The notes under the pieces: generated by a model | Seen by the model: the letters and a program-made list of their open reading frames with translations, nothing else | Databases searched by the model: none | Told to the model about the DNA's origin: nothing | Program-made: the position numbers and the translations under genes | Shown: positions 51,529 through 62,777 of the stretch, in pieces | Layout: every line of letters starts with the position of its first letter | Position numbering within the stretch: the first letter of the stretch is position 1 | Source of the DNA: Streptomyces paradoxus | GTDB taxonomy: Bacteria; Actinomycetota; Actinomycetes; Streptomycetales; Streptomycetaceae | Direction of reading: 5' to 3' | NCBI RefSeq assembly: GCF_014202475.1 | Contig: NZ_JACHGV010000001.1 | Coordinates: 124,001 to 188,000, forward strand | Length of the DNA: 64,000 nt

Positions 51529-52680
51529 CTAAGCCTGTTTGACGATCTCCTCGTAGAGCCGGACCGTGCGCCGGGCCACCGCGTCCCAGCCGAACTCGCC
51601 GACCGCGCGCTCGCGACCGGCCTCGCCCATCCGCCGGGCGGCCGCCGGGTCGGCCAGGACGGTGTCCATGGCCCGGGCGAGCCCCGCCTCGAAGCCGTCG
51701 CCGGGCGGGACGAGCAGCCCCGTCGTGCCGTCGTCCACGACCTCGGGGATGCCGCCGACCGCCGAGGCCACCACGGGGGTGCCGCAGGCCATCGCCTCCA
51801 GGTTCACGATGCCGAGCGGCTCGTACACCGACGGGCAGACGAACAGGGCGGCGTGCGTGAGGAGCTGGATCACCTCCGGGCGCGGCAGCATCTTCGGGAT
51901 CCAGAACACCCCGTCGCGGACCCCGCTCAGCTCGCCGAACAGCTCGCGGAACTCCTGGTCGATCTCCGGCGTGTCCGGTGCGCCCGCGCACAGCACGACC
52001 TGCGCGGCCGGGTCGATGTCCCGCACCGCGCGCAGCAGGTGGGGCACGCCCTTCTGCCGCGTGATCCGGCCGACGAACAGCACGTACGGGCGGGAGCGGT
52101 CCAGGCCGATCCGGTCCAGGGCGTCCGTGCCGTGGTCGGACCGGTACAGGCTTGTGTCGATGCCGTTGTGCACGACGTGGACCTTGTCCGGATCCAGCGC
52201 GGGGTAGCAGCCGAGGATGTCCTCGCGCATGGCCCCCGAGACGGCGATCACGGCGTCGGCGGCCTCGATCGCGGTGCGCTCGGCCCAGCTGGACAGCTCG
52301 TAGCCGCCGCCGAGCTGCTCGGCCTTCCAGGGGCGCAGGGGCTCCAGGGAGTGCGCGGTCATCACGTGCGGGATGCCGTACAGGAGCTTGGCGAGGTGGC
52401 CGCCGAGGTTGGCGTACCAGGTGTGGGAGTGGACCAGTTCGCGGCCTTCGAGGGCGGCGGCCATGGCGAGGTCGACGGAGAACGTGCGCAGCGCGTCGTT
52501 GGCGCCGTCGAGCGCGGACCAGGGCCGGTGGCGCAGCACGCCGTCGGCGCGGCCCTCGCCCCAGCAGTGCACGTCCAGGTCGACGAGCGGTCTGAGCTCG
52601 CGGGCGAGGAACTCCACATGGACGCCCGCACCGCCGTACACATCCGGCGGGTACTCCCGGGTCAGCAGTCCGACGCGCAC
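51529..52680 (-). CDS. glgM: GT4 glycosyltransferase, GlgM-type maltose-1-phosphate synthase
   Basis: A 383-residue GT4 enzyme using ADP-glucose. N-terminal motif REYPPDVYGGAGVHVE, nucleotide-site GRITRQKGVPHLL and the E-x7-E motif EPLGIVNLEAMACGTPVV are intact. In mycobacteria the glgC-linked homologue GlgM forms alpha-maltose-1-phosphate for the GlgE pathway; older annotations call it glycogen synthase. The GTG at 52680 is chosen because GGGAG lies 6 bases before it; a TTG at 52686 touches that site. It is upstream of glgC, probably one operon. Confidence 0.87.
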   Translation of the reverse strand: MRVGLLTREYPPDVYGGAGVHVEFLARELRPLVDLDVHCWGEGRADGVLRHRPWSALDGANDALRTFSVDLAMAAALEGRELVHSHTWYANLGGHLAKLLYGIPHVMTAHSLEPLRPWKAEQLGGGYELSSWAERTAIEAADAVIAVSGAMREDILGCYPALDPDKVHVVHNGIDTSLYRSDHGTDALDRIGLDRSRPYVLFVGRITRQKGVPHLLRAVRDIDPAAQVVLCAGAPDTPEIDQEFRELFGELSGVRDGVFWIPKMLPRPEVIQLLTHAALFVCPSVYEPLGIVNLEAMACGTPVVASAVGGIPEVVDDGTTGLLVPPGDGFEAGLARAMDTVLADPAAARRMGEAGRERAVGEFGWDAVARRTVRLYEEIVKQA

Positions 52681-52719
52681 CCGCAACTCCCTGCTCTCAG
52701 CGGCCGTTCCCTTTCATGG

Positions 52720-53457
52720 TCACCCAGAAGGGGCGCGTGGGGAAGAGCGGGGCGGCCTCGGGAAGCAGCAGTCGCCGCAGACGCCCCCTCCGGGCACCCG
52801 GTAGTACAGGCAGCAGCTGCGGCGCCGGAACGCGGTACCGGTGAGGGTCCCGGCGCCGGCGAGCACGGGGTGTGCGAGGAGTTCGGCGGCCAGGGACCGG
52901 GCCCGGGCGGCGACGTCCCTGCGGCCGTGCCGCCCGGCCCAGCGGTCCAGTTCCCGGGCGGCACCGGCCAGCGCGGAGGCGGCGTTGCCCCGCAGCAGGC
53001 CCGGGGCGAGGCCGTGGTGGGCGCGCAGGGCCGCCGCCAGCGGGACGAGGTGGCCGTGCAGGACGACGTCCGCGAGGGAAGGGGCATCCCCGGACAGCGG
53101 CGTCACCTCCCGGAGCCACAGGTCGTCGGGGGCGCTGCCGTCGGCGTCCCAGTGCAGCAGCCGGGCGTCGAGGTCGGGGACCCGGCCGTACAGCGCGGCG
53201 CAGCCGAGGGCGATCGACCAGAGACGGGCCGCGAGCCCCTGGTGGGCCACGGACGCCGCGACGCGCAACTCCGGGGCGCGCAGGGCGGTCGCAACCTTTC
53301 TGACGCGAAAAATCAGGGGATTTACCGACACATCCGGTGACGTGGCGGCGTAGGCCTGTGCGAGAGTGGGAAGGGACCCCGCCGGTGCCCGTTCCGTGCG
53401 CAGCACGAAGAAGCCGGCGAGCGGGCGGAGCGCGGCGAGGTCGGGGTCGAGGTCCAC
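52720..53457 (-). CDS. FhuF-type (2Fe-2S)-binding protein
   Basis: A 245-residue cytoplasmic protein ending in the FhuF iron-sulfur motif C-C-x10-C-x2-C (RRSCCLYYRVPGGGVCGDCCF region at about 217-237). FhuF-type proteins reduce ferric siderophores so iron is released. The start at GTG 53457 (VDLDPDLAALRPLAGFF) is preferred: a further 33 in-frame codons to 53556 contain AAA, AGG, CTA and GTA codons unlike the surrounding genes. The CCCCTAGGGG palindrome at 53478-53487 is just upstream. No iron box was recognised. It lies 39 bases upstream of glgM, which has no evident link. Confidence 0.75.
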   Translation of the reverse strand: MDLDPDLAALRPLAGFFVLRTERAPAGSLPTLAQAYAATSPDVSVNPLIFRVRKVATALRAPELRVAASVAHQGLAARLWSIALGCAALYGRVPDLDARLLHWDADGSAPDDLWLREVTPLSGDAPSLADVVLHGHLVPLAAALRAHHGLAPGLLRGNAASALAGAARELDRWAGRHGRRDVAARARSLAAELLAHPVLAGAGTLTGTAFRRRSCCLYYRVPGGGVCGDCCFPRPPRSSPRAPSG

Positions 53458-53686
53458 GAACAGCAGTAGTACCAAGGCCCCTAGGGGACGTGACCCGGTG
53501 GCCCCCCCATCGGACTCACCCACCCTGGGGATGACGGGTTTCTCCGCGTACTCCACCGGCAGTAGGACCCAATGAGTGCTCAGGGACGACGACGGGAAGA
53601 CCTGGACACGGCAGGGTGTTGGTCATGAAAGCCCACCTTTCGCCGCGCCGGGCCGAGCGCCCCCGCCTCACGCAGAGGAGCAGCCG

Positions 53687-56764
<3,078 letters not shown>

Positions 56765-58204
56765 ATGAGCAGTACAGCGCAGATCGGCGTCACGGGTCTC
56801 GCGGTCATGGGCCGCAACCTCGCCCGCAACTTCGCCCGCAACGGCTACACGGTCGCGGTGCACAACCGGACGCCCGCGCGCATGCACGCCCTGGTGGAGG
56901 AGTTCGGCGGCGAGGGGGAGTTCGTCGCGTGCGAGAGCGCCAAGGACTTCGTGGCGGCGCTGGAGCGGCCGCGGCGTCTGGTCGTGATGGTGAAGGCCGG
57001 TGAGCCGACGGACGCCGTGATCCAGGAGTTCGCGCCGCTGCTGGAGCCCGGCGACATGATCATCGACGGCGGCAACGCGCACTTCGCCGACACCCGGCGC
57101 CGTGAGCGGGACCTGCGCGAGCAGGGCATCCACTTCGTCGGCATGGGCGTCTCCGGCGGTGAGGAGGGCGCGCTGAACGGCCCGAGCATCATGCCGGGCG
57201 GCCCGAAGGAGTCCTACGACTCGCTGGGCCCGATGCTGGAGAAGATCTCGGCGAAGGCGGCGGACGGCTCGCCGTGCGTCTCCCACGTCGGTCCGGACGG
57301 CGCCGGGCACTTCGTGAAGATGGTGCACAACGGCATCGAGTACGCGGACATGCAGCTCATCGGCGAGGCGTACCAACTGCTGCGGGACGTGGCCGGCTAC
57401 TCCCCCGCCGAGATCGCGGAGATCTTCCGGACCTGGAACCAGGGCCGTCTCGACTCGTACCTGATCGAGATCACGGCCGAGGTGCTGTCGCACGTGGACG
57501 CGGAGACGGGCAAGCCGTTCGTGGACGTGGTGGTGGACCAGGCCGAGCAGAAGGGCACCGGCCGCTGGACCGTGCAGATCGCGCTGGACCTGGGCGTGCC
57601 GGTGTCCGGTATCGCCGAGGCGGTGTTCGCGCGGTCGCTGTCGGGCCACGCGGCCCTGCGGGAGGCCTCGCGCGGGCTGGCCGGCCCGAAGGCGAAGCCG
57701 CTGAGCGAGGCGGAGGCGCGGGCGTTCGCGGACCGGGTGGAGCAGGCGCTGTACGCGTCGAAGATCGTGTCGTACACGCAGGGCTTCCACGAGATCGACG
57801 CGGCCCGTGGTGAGTACGGCTGGGACATCGACCTCGGTGCGGTGTCCGCGCTGTGGCGGGGCGGCTGCATCATCCGCGCGGCGTTCCTGGACCGGATCCG
57901 CGCCGCGTACGATGCCCGGCCGGACCTGCCGAGCCTGCTGTCGGACACGACGTTCGCGCAGGAGATCGCGGACGCCCAGGACGACTGGCGTGAGGTGCTG
58001 GTCGCGGCCACCCGTCAGGGTGTGCCGACGCCCGGTTTCGCGGCGGCCCTCGCCTACTACGACGCGCTGCGCGCGGAGCGGCTGCCGGCGGCGCTGACGC
58101 AGGGGCAGCGCGACTACTTCGGTGCGCACACCTACCGCAGGGTGGACCGTGACGGCTCGTTCCACACGCTGTGGGGCGGGGACCGGTCGGAGACCTCCGC
58201 GTAG
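56765..58204 (+). CDS. gnd: 6-phosphogluconate dehydrogenase, decarboxylating
   Basis: A 479-residue oxidative pentose-phosphate enzyme converting 6-phosphogluconate to ribulose-5-phosphate with NADP+. Cofactor motif GLAVMGRNLARNFARNGY at about 9-26; substrate motif IIDGGNAHFADT; signature GVSGGEEGALNGPS; catalytic Lys and His region HFVKMVHNGIEYADMQ. The length is that of the long NADP-dependent form. AGGAG lies 9 bases before the ATG. Followed by a strong terminator at 58227-58268. Confidence 0.94.
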   Translation: MSSTAQIGVTGLAVMGRNLARNFARNGYTVAVHNRTPARMHALVEEFGGEGEFVACESAKDFVAALERPRRLVVMVKAGEPTDAVIQEFAPLLEPGDMIIDGGNAHFADTRRRERDLREQGIHFVGMGVSGGEEGALNGPSIMPGGPKESYDSLGPMLEKISAKAADGSPCVSHVGPDGAGHFVKMVHNGIEYADMQLIGEAYQLLRDVAGYSPAEIAEIFRTWNQGRLDSYLIEITAEVLSHVDAETGKPFVDVVVDQAEQKGTGRWTVQIALDLGVPVSGIAEAVFARSLSGHAALREASRGLAGPKAKPLSEAEARAFADRVEQALYASKIVSYTQGFHEIDAARGEYGWDIDLGAVSALWRGGCIIRAAFLDRIRAAYDARPDLPSLLSDTTFAQEIADAQDDWREVLVAATRQGVPTPGFAAALAYYDALRAERLPAALTQGQRDYFGAHTYRRVDRDGSFHTLWGGDRSETSA

Positions 58205-58226
58205 GCGCTGCCGCTGACGGACGTGT

Positions 58227-58268
58227 ACGGGGCGGTGGACTGGCAGGATGTGCCGTCCACCGCCCCGT
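58227..58268 (+). terminator. Terminator of gnd
   Basis: ACGGGGCGGTGGAC (58227-58240) pairs perfectly with GTCCACCGCCCCGT (58255-58268), and GGCA/TGCC pair inside the loop. It lies 22 bases past the gnd stop. Confidence 0.85.
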
Positions 58269-58281
58269 TCGTGTGCCGGGG

Positions 58282-58527
58282 TCAGGACAGTGGAGGTCCG
58301 GGCTCGGGGTTCGGCACGGGTTCCGGCCCCGGGGGAATCGGGGACGGGTCGGGGCCCGGCACGGGGGCGGGGCCCGGGGGCGGGGTGGGCGCCGGCGGAG
58401 GCGGGGTCGGCTCCGGGCCCGGCGGGGGCTGGGGGTTCGGCACCGGGTCGGGGTGCGGCTCCGGGCGCTGGGGATCCGGGCCCGGTGTCGGCGCCGGCGG
58501 CACGGGGTCGGGAATCGGGTTCGTCAT
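58282..58527 (-). CDS. Small proline-rich protein (81 residues)
   Basis: MTNPIPDPVPPAPTPGPDP and further PEP/PNP/PPP units make a product of about half proline with no hydrophobic segment. GGAGG lies about five bases before the ATG, which favours this strand; the opposite strand reads as a Gly-rich frame with no ribosome site. Short Pro-rich proteins with this start look familiar from other Streptomyces. Function unknown; probably an extended, disordered chain. Confidence 0.6.
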   Translation of the reverse strand: MTNPIPDPVPPAPTPGPDPQRPEPHPDPVPNPQPPPGPEPTPPPPAPTPPPGPAPVPGPDPSPIPPGPEPVPNPEPGPPLS

Positions 58528-58582
58528 CAGGTCCTCCAGCCAGTAGGACGGCTCCGGCTCTGGACTACCCCCGCCTACCCGG

Positions 58583-58687
58583 CACCCGCCTCCGCAGTCA
58601 CTCCCCAGCGGGACGCGACGGGACCAGCTGGGGGTAGCGGACCCAGCGGGACGCGACGGGACCAGGTGGGGGTAGCGGAGGCGGGTG
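58583..58687. repeat. 38-bp tandem duplication inside a 13-bp inverted repeat
   Basis: Units at 58604-58641 and 58642-58679 differ at one base (CCAGCTGG versus CCAGGTGG). They are flanked by CACCCGCCTCCGC (58583-58595) and its exact reverse complement (58675-58687). The unit length is not a multiple of three and the stretch is between genes. Confidence 0.8.
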
Positions 58688-58702
58688 TGACGGAAACGGC
58701 CC

Positions 58703-59047
58703 TCAGAAACGCCCGGGGTGGGCCCTCAGCCAGTCCTTGGCCGCCGCCAGCAGATCCTGGCCGGCCGGCGAGGCGTCGTCCGGGTGGCGTTCGGCCCACT
58801 TGGTGACGTACGGGCAGAGCGAGGCCACCGCGCTGTGCTCGCGGCCGGCGAGGGCGTAGAGCTCGCGCGCGAGCGAACCGGCGATGCCTTTGCCCTCGTG
58901 GGCCGGCTCCACGATCGTGTGGACGGGCACCAGGGCGCGCTCGGGGCTGTCGAGCACGAAGTACTCGATGCGGCCGACGACGTCACCGCCGGACACGGCC
59001 TCCAGCCGGCCCGCCGCCCGGTCGTCGCGGATCTCCGGGTCGCTCAT
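58703..59047 (-). CDS. Small GNAT-family acetyltransferase (YjdJ/Acetyltransf_CG type)
   Basis: A 114-residue compact GNAT protein of the PF14542 type, with acetyl-CoA segment VHTIVEPAHEGKGIAGSLARELYALA and the Cys-containing LCPYVTKWAERHPD that defines the family. The ATG at 59047 is preferred over GTG 59053, because AGGAG lies 7 bases before it. Relatives act on small amines or remain uncharacterised. Downstream of panD by 28 bases on the same strand. Confidence 0.82.
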   Translation of the reverse strand: MSDPEIRDDRAAGRLEAVSGGDVVGRIEYFVLDSPERALVPVHTIVEPAHEGKGIAGSLARELYALAGREHSAVASLCPYVTKWAERHPDDASPAGQDLLAAAKDWLRAHPGRF

Positions 59048-59075
59048 GGACACGCTCCTGTCCCCCCTGCGTCGG

Positions 59076-59495
59076 TCAGGCCCGAACGGCCTGCGGGCTG
59101 CGCTGCTGGTCCGAGCCGGGCACCGGCTCGGACGGGTCGGCGCCGAGGCCCACGATCCGGTTGTCGTGGTCCACGTGCACGACCCGGGGGGTGAGTGCCC
59201 GCGCCTCGGCGTCCGTCACCTGGGCGTAGCTGATGATGATCACGAGGTCGCCGGGGTGGACGAGATGGGCGGCGGCCCCGTTGATCCCGATCACACCGGA
59301 TCCGCGGTCACCCTCGATGACGTACGTCTCCAGCCGGGCCCCGTTGGTGATGTCCACGATGTGCACGAGCTCGCCGGGCAGCAGATCGGCGGCGTCGAGC
59401 AGGTCGGCGTCGATGGTCACGGATCCCACGTAGTGCAGGTCGGCCTGGGTGACGGTGGCTCGGTGGATCTTGGACTTGAACATGGTACGGAACAT
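59076..59495 (-). CDS. panD: Aspartate 1-decarboxylase
   Basis: A 139-residue pyruvoyl enzyme making beta-alanine from aspartate for pantothenate and coenzyme A. The self-cleavage site is Gly24-Ser25 in HYVGSVTID, which forms the pyruvoyl group; [23 protein letters not shown] is the family signature. The ATG at 59495 (GGGAG 7 bases before it) gives the usual length. Beta-alanine supply could also serve the adjacent pathway, but that is not shown. Confidence 0.92.
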   Translation of the reverse strand: MFRTMFKSKIHRATVTQADLHYVGSVTIDADLLDAADLLPGELVHIVDITNGARLETYVIEGDRGSGVIGINGAAAHLVHPGDLVIIISYAQVTDAEARALTPRVVHVDHDNRIVGLGADPSEPVPGSDQQRSPQAVRA

Positions 59496-59799
59496 GGAAT
59501 GGCTCCCGAATTGTCTGCTCCCTGCCTGCTTTGTGCAGGTCAAGGGCGGTCTTCGGAGAGTACAACGATTCACATCTCCGGTCAGCTGTCCCCGGGTGTC
59601 TCAGGACTCACACCGACCCGTTGCTGACTTCTGTGACGCGTCATCAGGCGGACTGGCGGCCGAGGGGGACGTCTCGCCGCTGAGAACCTTCACGAAGGCG
59701 TGCGGTCGCTCCCGAGGGCCGAGCATGCGCCGATGGAGCTCTCGTTCAGGAAAATATGCGGCTCAGGACCGCCCTCGCAGACAATCTTGCGGTCATCCA

Positions 59800-59829
59800 T
59801 TGACCGGGGCCAAGGCGCCCGGATAGAAA
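59800..59829 (+). promoter_or_regulatory. Promoter of the ATP-grasp operon
   Basis: TTGACC (59800-59805) and TAGAAA (59824-59829) are 18 bases apart, a reasonable primary-sigma promoter giving a leader of about 55 bases. Confidence 0.45.
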
Positions 59830-59831
59830 GA

Positions 59832-59855
59832 TCACGACCAGGATCGCGATCGTGA
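59832..59855. promoter_or_regulatory. Inverted repeat at the operon start
   Basis: TCACGA (59832-59837) and TCGTGA (59850-59855) flank GATCGCGATC, itself a perfect palindrome (59842-59851). It lies at or just past the predicted transcription start, where an operator would be. Confidence 0.45.
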
Positions 59856-59891
59856 GTCCGGTCCTTACAGCTCAGCCCGGGGGATTTCGCT

Positions 59892-61154
59892 TTGCCGCAC
59901 ACAGATGCACTTCGTCCTGCCCGCGTCCTCGTGGTCGAACCCGCCTCCTCCGGAGGCGCCACCCTGATCGGCGTCGCGGCCGAGATGGGACTGCGGGTCG
60001 TCGTCGCCACCGCCGACTCCGGTGACCGCCGGCTCTCCGACGCTGTGCGCGCGGCGGCCGACTCGGTGCTGACGGTCGAGACCAACGACCAGGCCGCCCT
60101 CGAAGAGGCCGTGCTCGAACTGCACCGGGCCGAGCCGTTCGAGGCGGTGCTGCCGGGCTCCGACATCTATGTGACGGCGACCGCGCGCGTCGCCGCGGCA
60201 CTGGACCTGCCCGGCCTGCCCGTGGCGACCGTCGACCGGGTCCGGGACAAGAGCGTCATGCGAGCCGCCGTGGCGGAGGCCGGGCTGCGCACCCCGCGCT
60301 TCGCCCAGGCGACCACCGACGCCGAACTGCGCGCCGCGGCCGAACGGGTCGGCTTCCCCTGCGTGCTGAAGCCGGTCGCCTGCTCCGGCAGCATCCACGT
60401 CAGCCGCGCCGACGACCTCGACCAGCTCACCGCCGCGTTCCAGCGGCTCGTGACCGACCCGGAGCCCGACATGGGCAAGCTGCACGAGCACCGGGTGCTC
60501 GTCGAAGAGTACGTCCAGGGACCCGAGTTCAGCGCCGACGGCTATGTCCTGGAGAGCGGCGAGGTCACCGTCGTCGCCCTCAGCCGCACGCTGCTCGGCC
60601 CCGAGCCCGACTTCGTGGAGCTGGGCCACCTCACCCCGGCGCTCGTCGACGACGCCACCCTGAAGAACGTCGAGGCCTACGTCGGCGACGTCGTCCGCGC
60701 CGTCGAAATCACCAGCGGCCCCTTCCACTGCGAACTGCGCCTGAGCGCCGACGGTCCGGTGCTCATCGAGATCGGCGCCCGGCTTCCGGGCGACCGGATC
60801 GTGGAGCTGCTGCGGCTCGTGACCGGCGTCAGCCTGCCCAGGGTGGCCGTCGCCACCGCGCTCGGCGTCGGCCTGGAGGCGGCCGGCGTCTTCACGCGGC
60901 CGCAGGCCGAGAGCGCCGGCATCCGCTTCTTCTCCGCCGCGGGCCGCTCCTCGTACCGGGAGCTCACCGGGTGGCCGGAGCTTCAGGCACTGCCGGAAGT
61001 CACCGAGACCGCCGTGTACTTCGCGCCGGGCGAGACCATCCCGGGTGTCGAGGACTGCCGCTCGCGCCTCGGCCACGCCCTGTTCACCGCCGACTCGCCG
61101 CAGGGCGCCCTGGACCGCTGGCAGGCGCTCGGCGACCTCGTCGTCCCGGCCTGA
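59892..61154 (+). CDS. ATP-grasp family ligase
   Basis: A 420-residue carboxylate-amine ligase-type enzyme. The preATP fold starts VLVVEPASSGGATLIGVAAEMG; ATP-grasp motifs are CVLKPVACSGS with Lys160, VEEYVQGPEFSADG, and the metal-site Glu281 and EIGARLPGD (Glu293). Such enzymes join a carboxylate, via acyl-phosphate, to an amine. The TTG start at 59892 has GGGGGA 8 bases upstream. First gene of the operon, 16 bases before the N-hydroxylase. It might attach an amino acid to the hydrazine product or another unit; the substrates are not visible from sequence. Confidence 0.82.
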   Translation: MPHTDALRPARVLVVEPASSGGATLIGVAAEMGLRVVVATADSGDRRLSDAVRAAADSVLTVETNDQAALEEAVLELHRAEPFEAVLPGSDIYVTATARVAAALDLPGLPVATVDRVRDKSVMRAAVAEAGLRTPRFAQATTDAELRAAAERVGFPCVLKPVACSGSIHVSRADDLDQLTAAFQRLVTDPEPDMGKLHEHRVLVEEYVQGPEFSADGYVLESGEVTVVALSRTLLGPEPDFVELGHLTPALVDDATLKNVEAYVGDVVRAVEITSGPFHCELRLSADGPVLIEIGARLPGDRIVELLRLVTGVSLPRVAVATALGVGLEAAGVFTRPQAESAGIRFFSAAGRSSYRELTGWPELQALPEVTETAVYFAPGETIPGVEDCRSRLGHALFTADSPQGALDRWQALGDLVVPA

Positions 61155-61170
61155 CCCGGCGGTTCCCACC

Positions 61171-62403
61171 ATGAACGCACACATACTCGACTACGCGGCC
61201 GTCGGCATCGGCCCCGCGAACATGAGCCTCGCCGCGCTCGCGCATCCCGTCGAAGGGCTGCGCGGCGCCCACCTGGAACGCCGTGAGAGTTTCTCCTGGC
61301 ACCCCGGACTGTTGCTGCCCGAGGCCACCCTCCAGGTCTCACTGCTCAAGGACCTGGTGACGCTGGTCGATCCGACCAGTCCCTTCTCGTTCCTGTCGTT
61401 CCTGGCGAGTGAGGGCCGGCTCTACCGGTTCCTGGCCGCGGACTTCCCGGCCGTCCTGCGCGCCGAGTTCAACCAGTACCTCCAGTGGGTCGCCGGGCGT
61501 CTGCCGAGCCTGACGTTCGGGGCGGACGTACACAGCGTGGACTTCCACGACGGGGCCTTCCACCTCCGCACCGGCGAACGCGAAGTGACGGCACGTCATC
61601 TCGTGCTCGGCACCGGGCTCACCCCGTCCGTCCCCGAGCCGTTCCGTCCCTTACTCGGCCCCACCGTCTTCCACTCCGGGGAGTTCCTGCTGCGGGCCCC
61701 TGAGGTGACCGGACGGCGGATCGTCGTGGTGGGCGGCGGCCAGAGCGGCGCGGAGATCGTGCGCCATCTGGCGGCCGGCGCGGCCCCCGAGAGCATCACC
61801 TGGGTCAGCCGGCGCTCGTCGTTCCTGCCGATGGACGACTCGCCGTTCGCCAACGACCTCTACACACCCGACTACGTACGCCGCTTCCATGCGCTGCCCT
61901 CCGACCACAAGGCCCGGCTCCTGGAGCGGCAGAAGTACACCAGCGACGGCATCGACCTCCAAGTCCTCCAGGACATCTACCGGTTGAGCTACCGCGACGA
62001 GTTCATCGGGAACAACCCGGGCAGGCTGCGCTTCCTGGCGGACTGCGCGGTCACCGCGATCGAGGGTGACCCAGACGAATGGAAGCTCGTCGTCGAGTCC
62101 TCGGGCCCGGGCCCCGCACCCGCTGTGCTCGCGGCCGACATCGTGATCCTGAGCACCGGATACGCCTACGCACTGCCGGACTTCATGGCTCCGCTGGACG
62201 CGCGGCTGCGGCGGGACAGCGGGATGCTCGTCGTCGGCGACGACTTCTCGGTCGCATGGGACGGGCCTGCGGAGAACCGGATCTACCTCCAGAACGGTGC
62301 CCGGCACTCCTGGGGCGTCGCCGATCCCAATCTCAGCCTGCTCGCCTGGCGCAGCGCGGTCATCCTCAACAGCATGCTGGGTGAAACGAGGTATTCGGTA
62401 TGA
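61171..62403 (+). CDS. Flavin-dependent amine N-hydroxylase (lysine/ornithine type)
   Basis: A 410-residue IucD/SidA-type monooxygenase that hydroxylates the side-chain amine of lysine or ornithine. FAD motif GIGPANMSLA at 12-21; substrate-side WHPGLLLPEATLQVSLLKDL; NADPH motif VVGGGQSGAEI at about 187-197; STGYAYALP and the ending NLSLLAWRSAVILNSML. The ATG at 61171 starts MNAHILDYAAVG. Codon 161 (61651-61653) is TTA, the rare leucine codon read by bldA tRNA. Its stop overlaps the cupin ATG. With the next three genes it matches hydrazine-forming sets, where the substrate is lysine. Confidence 0.87.
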   Translation: MNAHILDYAAVGIGPANMSLAALAHPVEGLRGAHLERRESFSWHPGLLLPEATLQVSLLKDLVTLVDPTSPFSFLSFLASEGRLYRFLAADFPAVLRAEFNQYLQWVAGRLPSLTFGADVHSVDFHDGAFHLRTGEREVTARHLVLGTGLTPSVPEPFRPLLGPTVFHSGEFLLRAPEVTGRRIVVVGGGQSGAEIVRHLAAGAAPESITWVSRRSSFLPMDDSPFANDLYTPDYVRRFHALPSDHKARLLERQKYTSDGIDLQVLQDIYRLSYRDEFIGNNPGRLRFLADCAVTAIEGDPDEWKLVVESSGPGPAPAVLAADIVILSTGYAYALPDFMAPLDARLRRDSGMLVVGDDFSVAWDGPAENRIYLQNGARHSWGVADPNLSLLAWRSAVILNSMLGETRYSV

Positions 62404-62777
62404 CCGCTCGTCAGGTCCCGCAGTTCCAGGCCGAGGCGGTCGGCGTCCTGGTCCCCTTCGGTCCGACCGAGGTGGAACCGGACGGAGTGACCGTCGCCGA
62501 GGCGGACTTCGCCCGTTCGGTCTTCCCCCGCGTGCCGTTCAAGGCGGCTCGCTTCACCGTGCCGCCGGGCGGGACCAGCTCGCCCGACCAGCACGCGGTC
62601 CAGGAGATCTGGGTGGTCCACGCCGGATCCGGCACCCTGGAGGTGGACGGAGAACGGTCGCTCGTCGGGCCCGGTTCCCTGGTGGGCTTCGCCTCGCAGG
62701 CCGTCCACGAGATCTTCGCCGACCAGGGCGAGGAACTGGTCATCTACTCCTTCTGGTGGTCGGCGACCGATGAGTGA
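62400..62777 (+). CDS. Stand-alone cupin, likely N-N bond forming partner
   Basis: A 125-residue single cupin domain. Metal-ligand candidates are Asp63, His65 and Glu69 in SPDQHAVQEIW and His103 in QAVHEI; the turn GSGTLEVDG follows motif 1. In the hydrazine synthetases of s56-p1 and triacsin pathways a cupin domain like this is fused to a methionyl-tRNA-synthetase-like domain and rearranges an ester of N6-hydroxylysine to form the N-N bond. Here it is a separate protein, overlapping the N-hydroxylase by four bases and the oxidase by eight. Confidence 0.8.
   Translation: MTARQVPQFQAEAVGVLVPFGPTEVEPDGVTVAEADFARSVFPRVPFKAARFTVPPGGTSSPDQHAVQEIWVVHAGSGTLEVDGERSLVGPGSLVGFASQAVHEIFADQGEELVIYSFWWSATDE

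Larger units (their letters stand above)
59496..59891. other. Divergent region between panD and the hydrazine-type operon
   Basis: 396 bases with no certain gene. It holds the panD upstream region, a promoter-like pair at 59800-59829 and an inverted repeat at 59832-59855. A 40-codon opening at 59733-59855 (MELSFRKICGSG start) lacks a ribosome site and may be a decayed remnant. Confidence 0.55.

Noticed and set aside
53478..53487. CCCCTAGGGG as an iron box for the FhuF-type gene
   Set aside because: It does not resemble the DmdR/IdeR 19-base iron box (TTAGGTTAGGCTAACCTAA type).
58223..58546. Gly-rich frame on the + strand after gnd
   Set aside because: It begins inside the gnd terminator, has no ribosome site and is the complement of a Pro-rich frame that has one.
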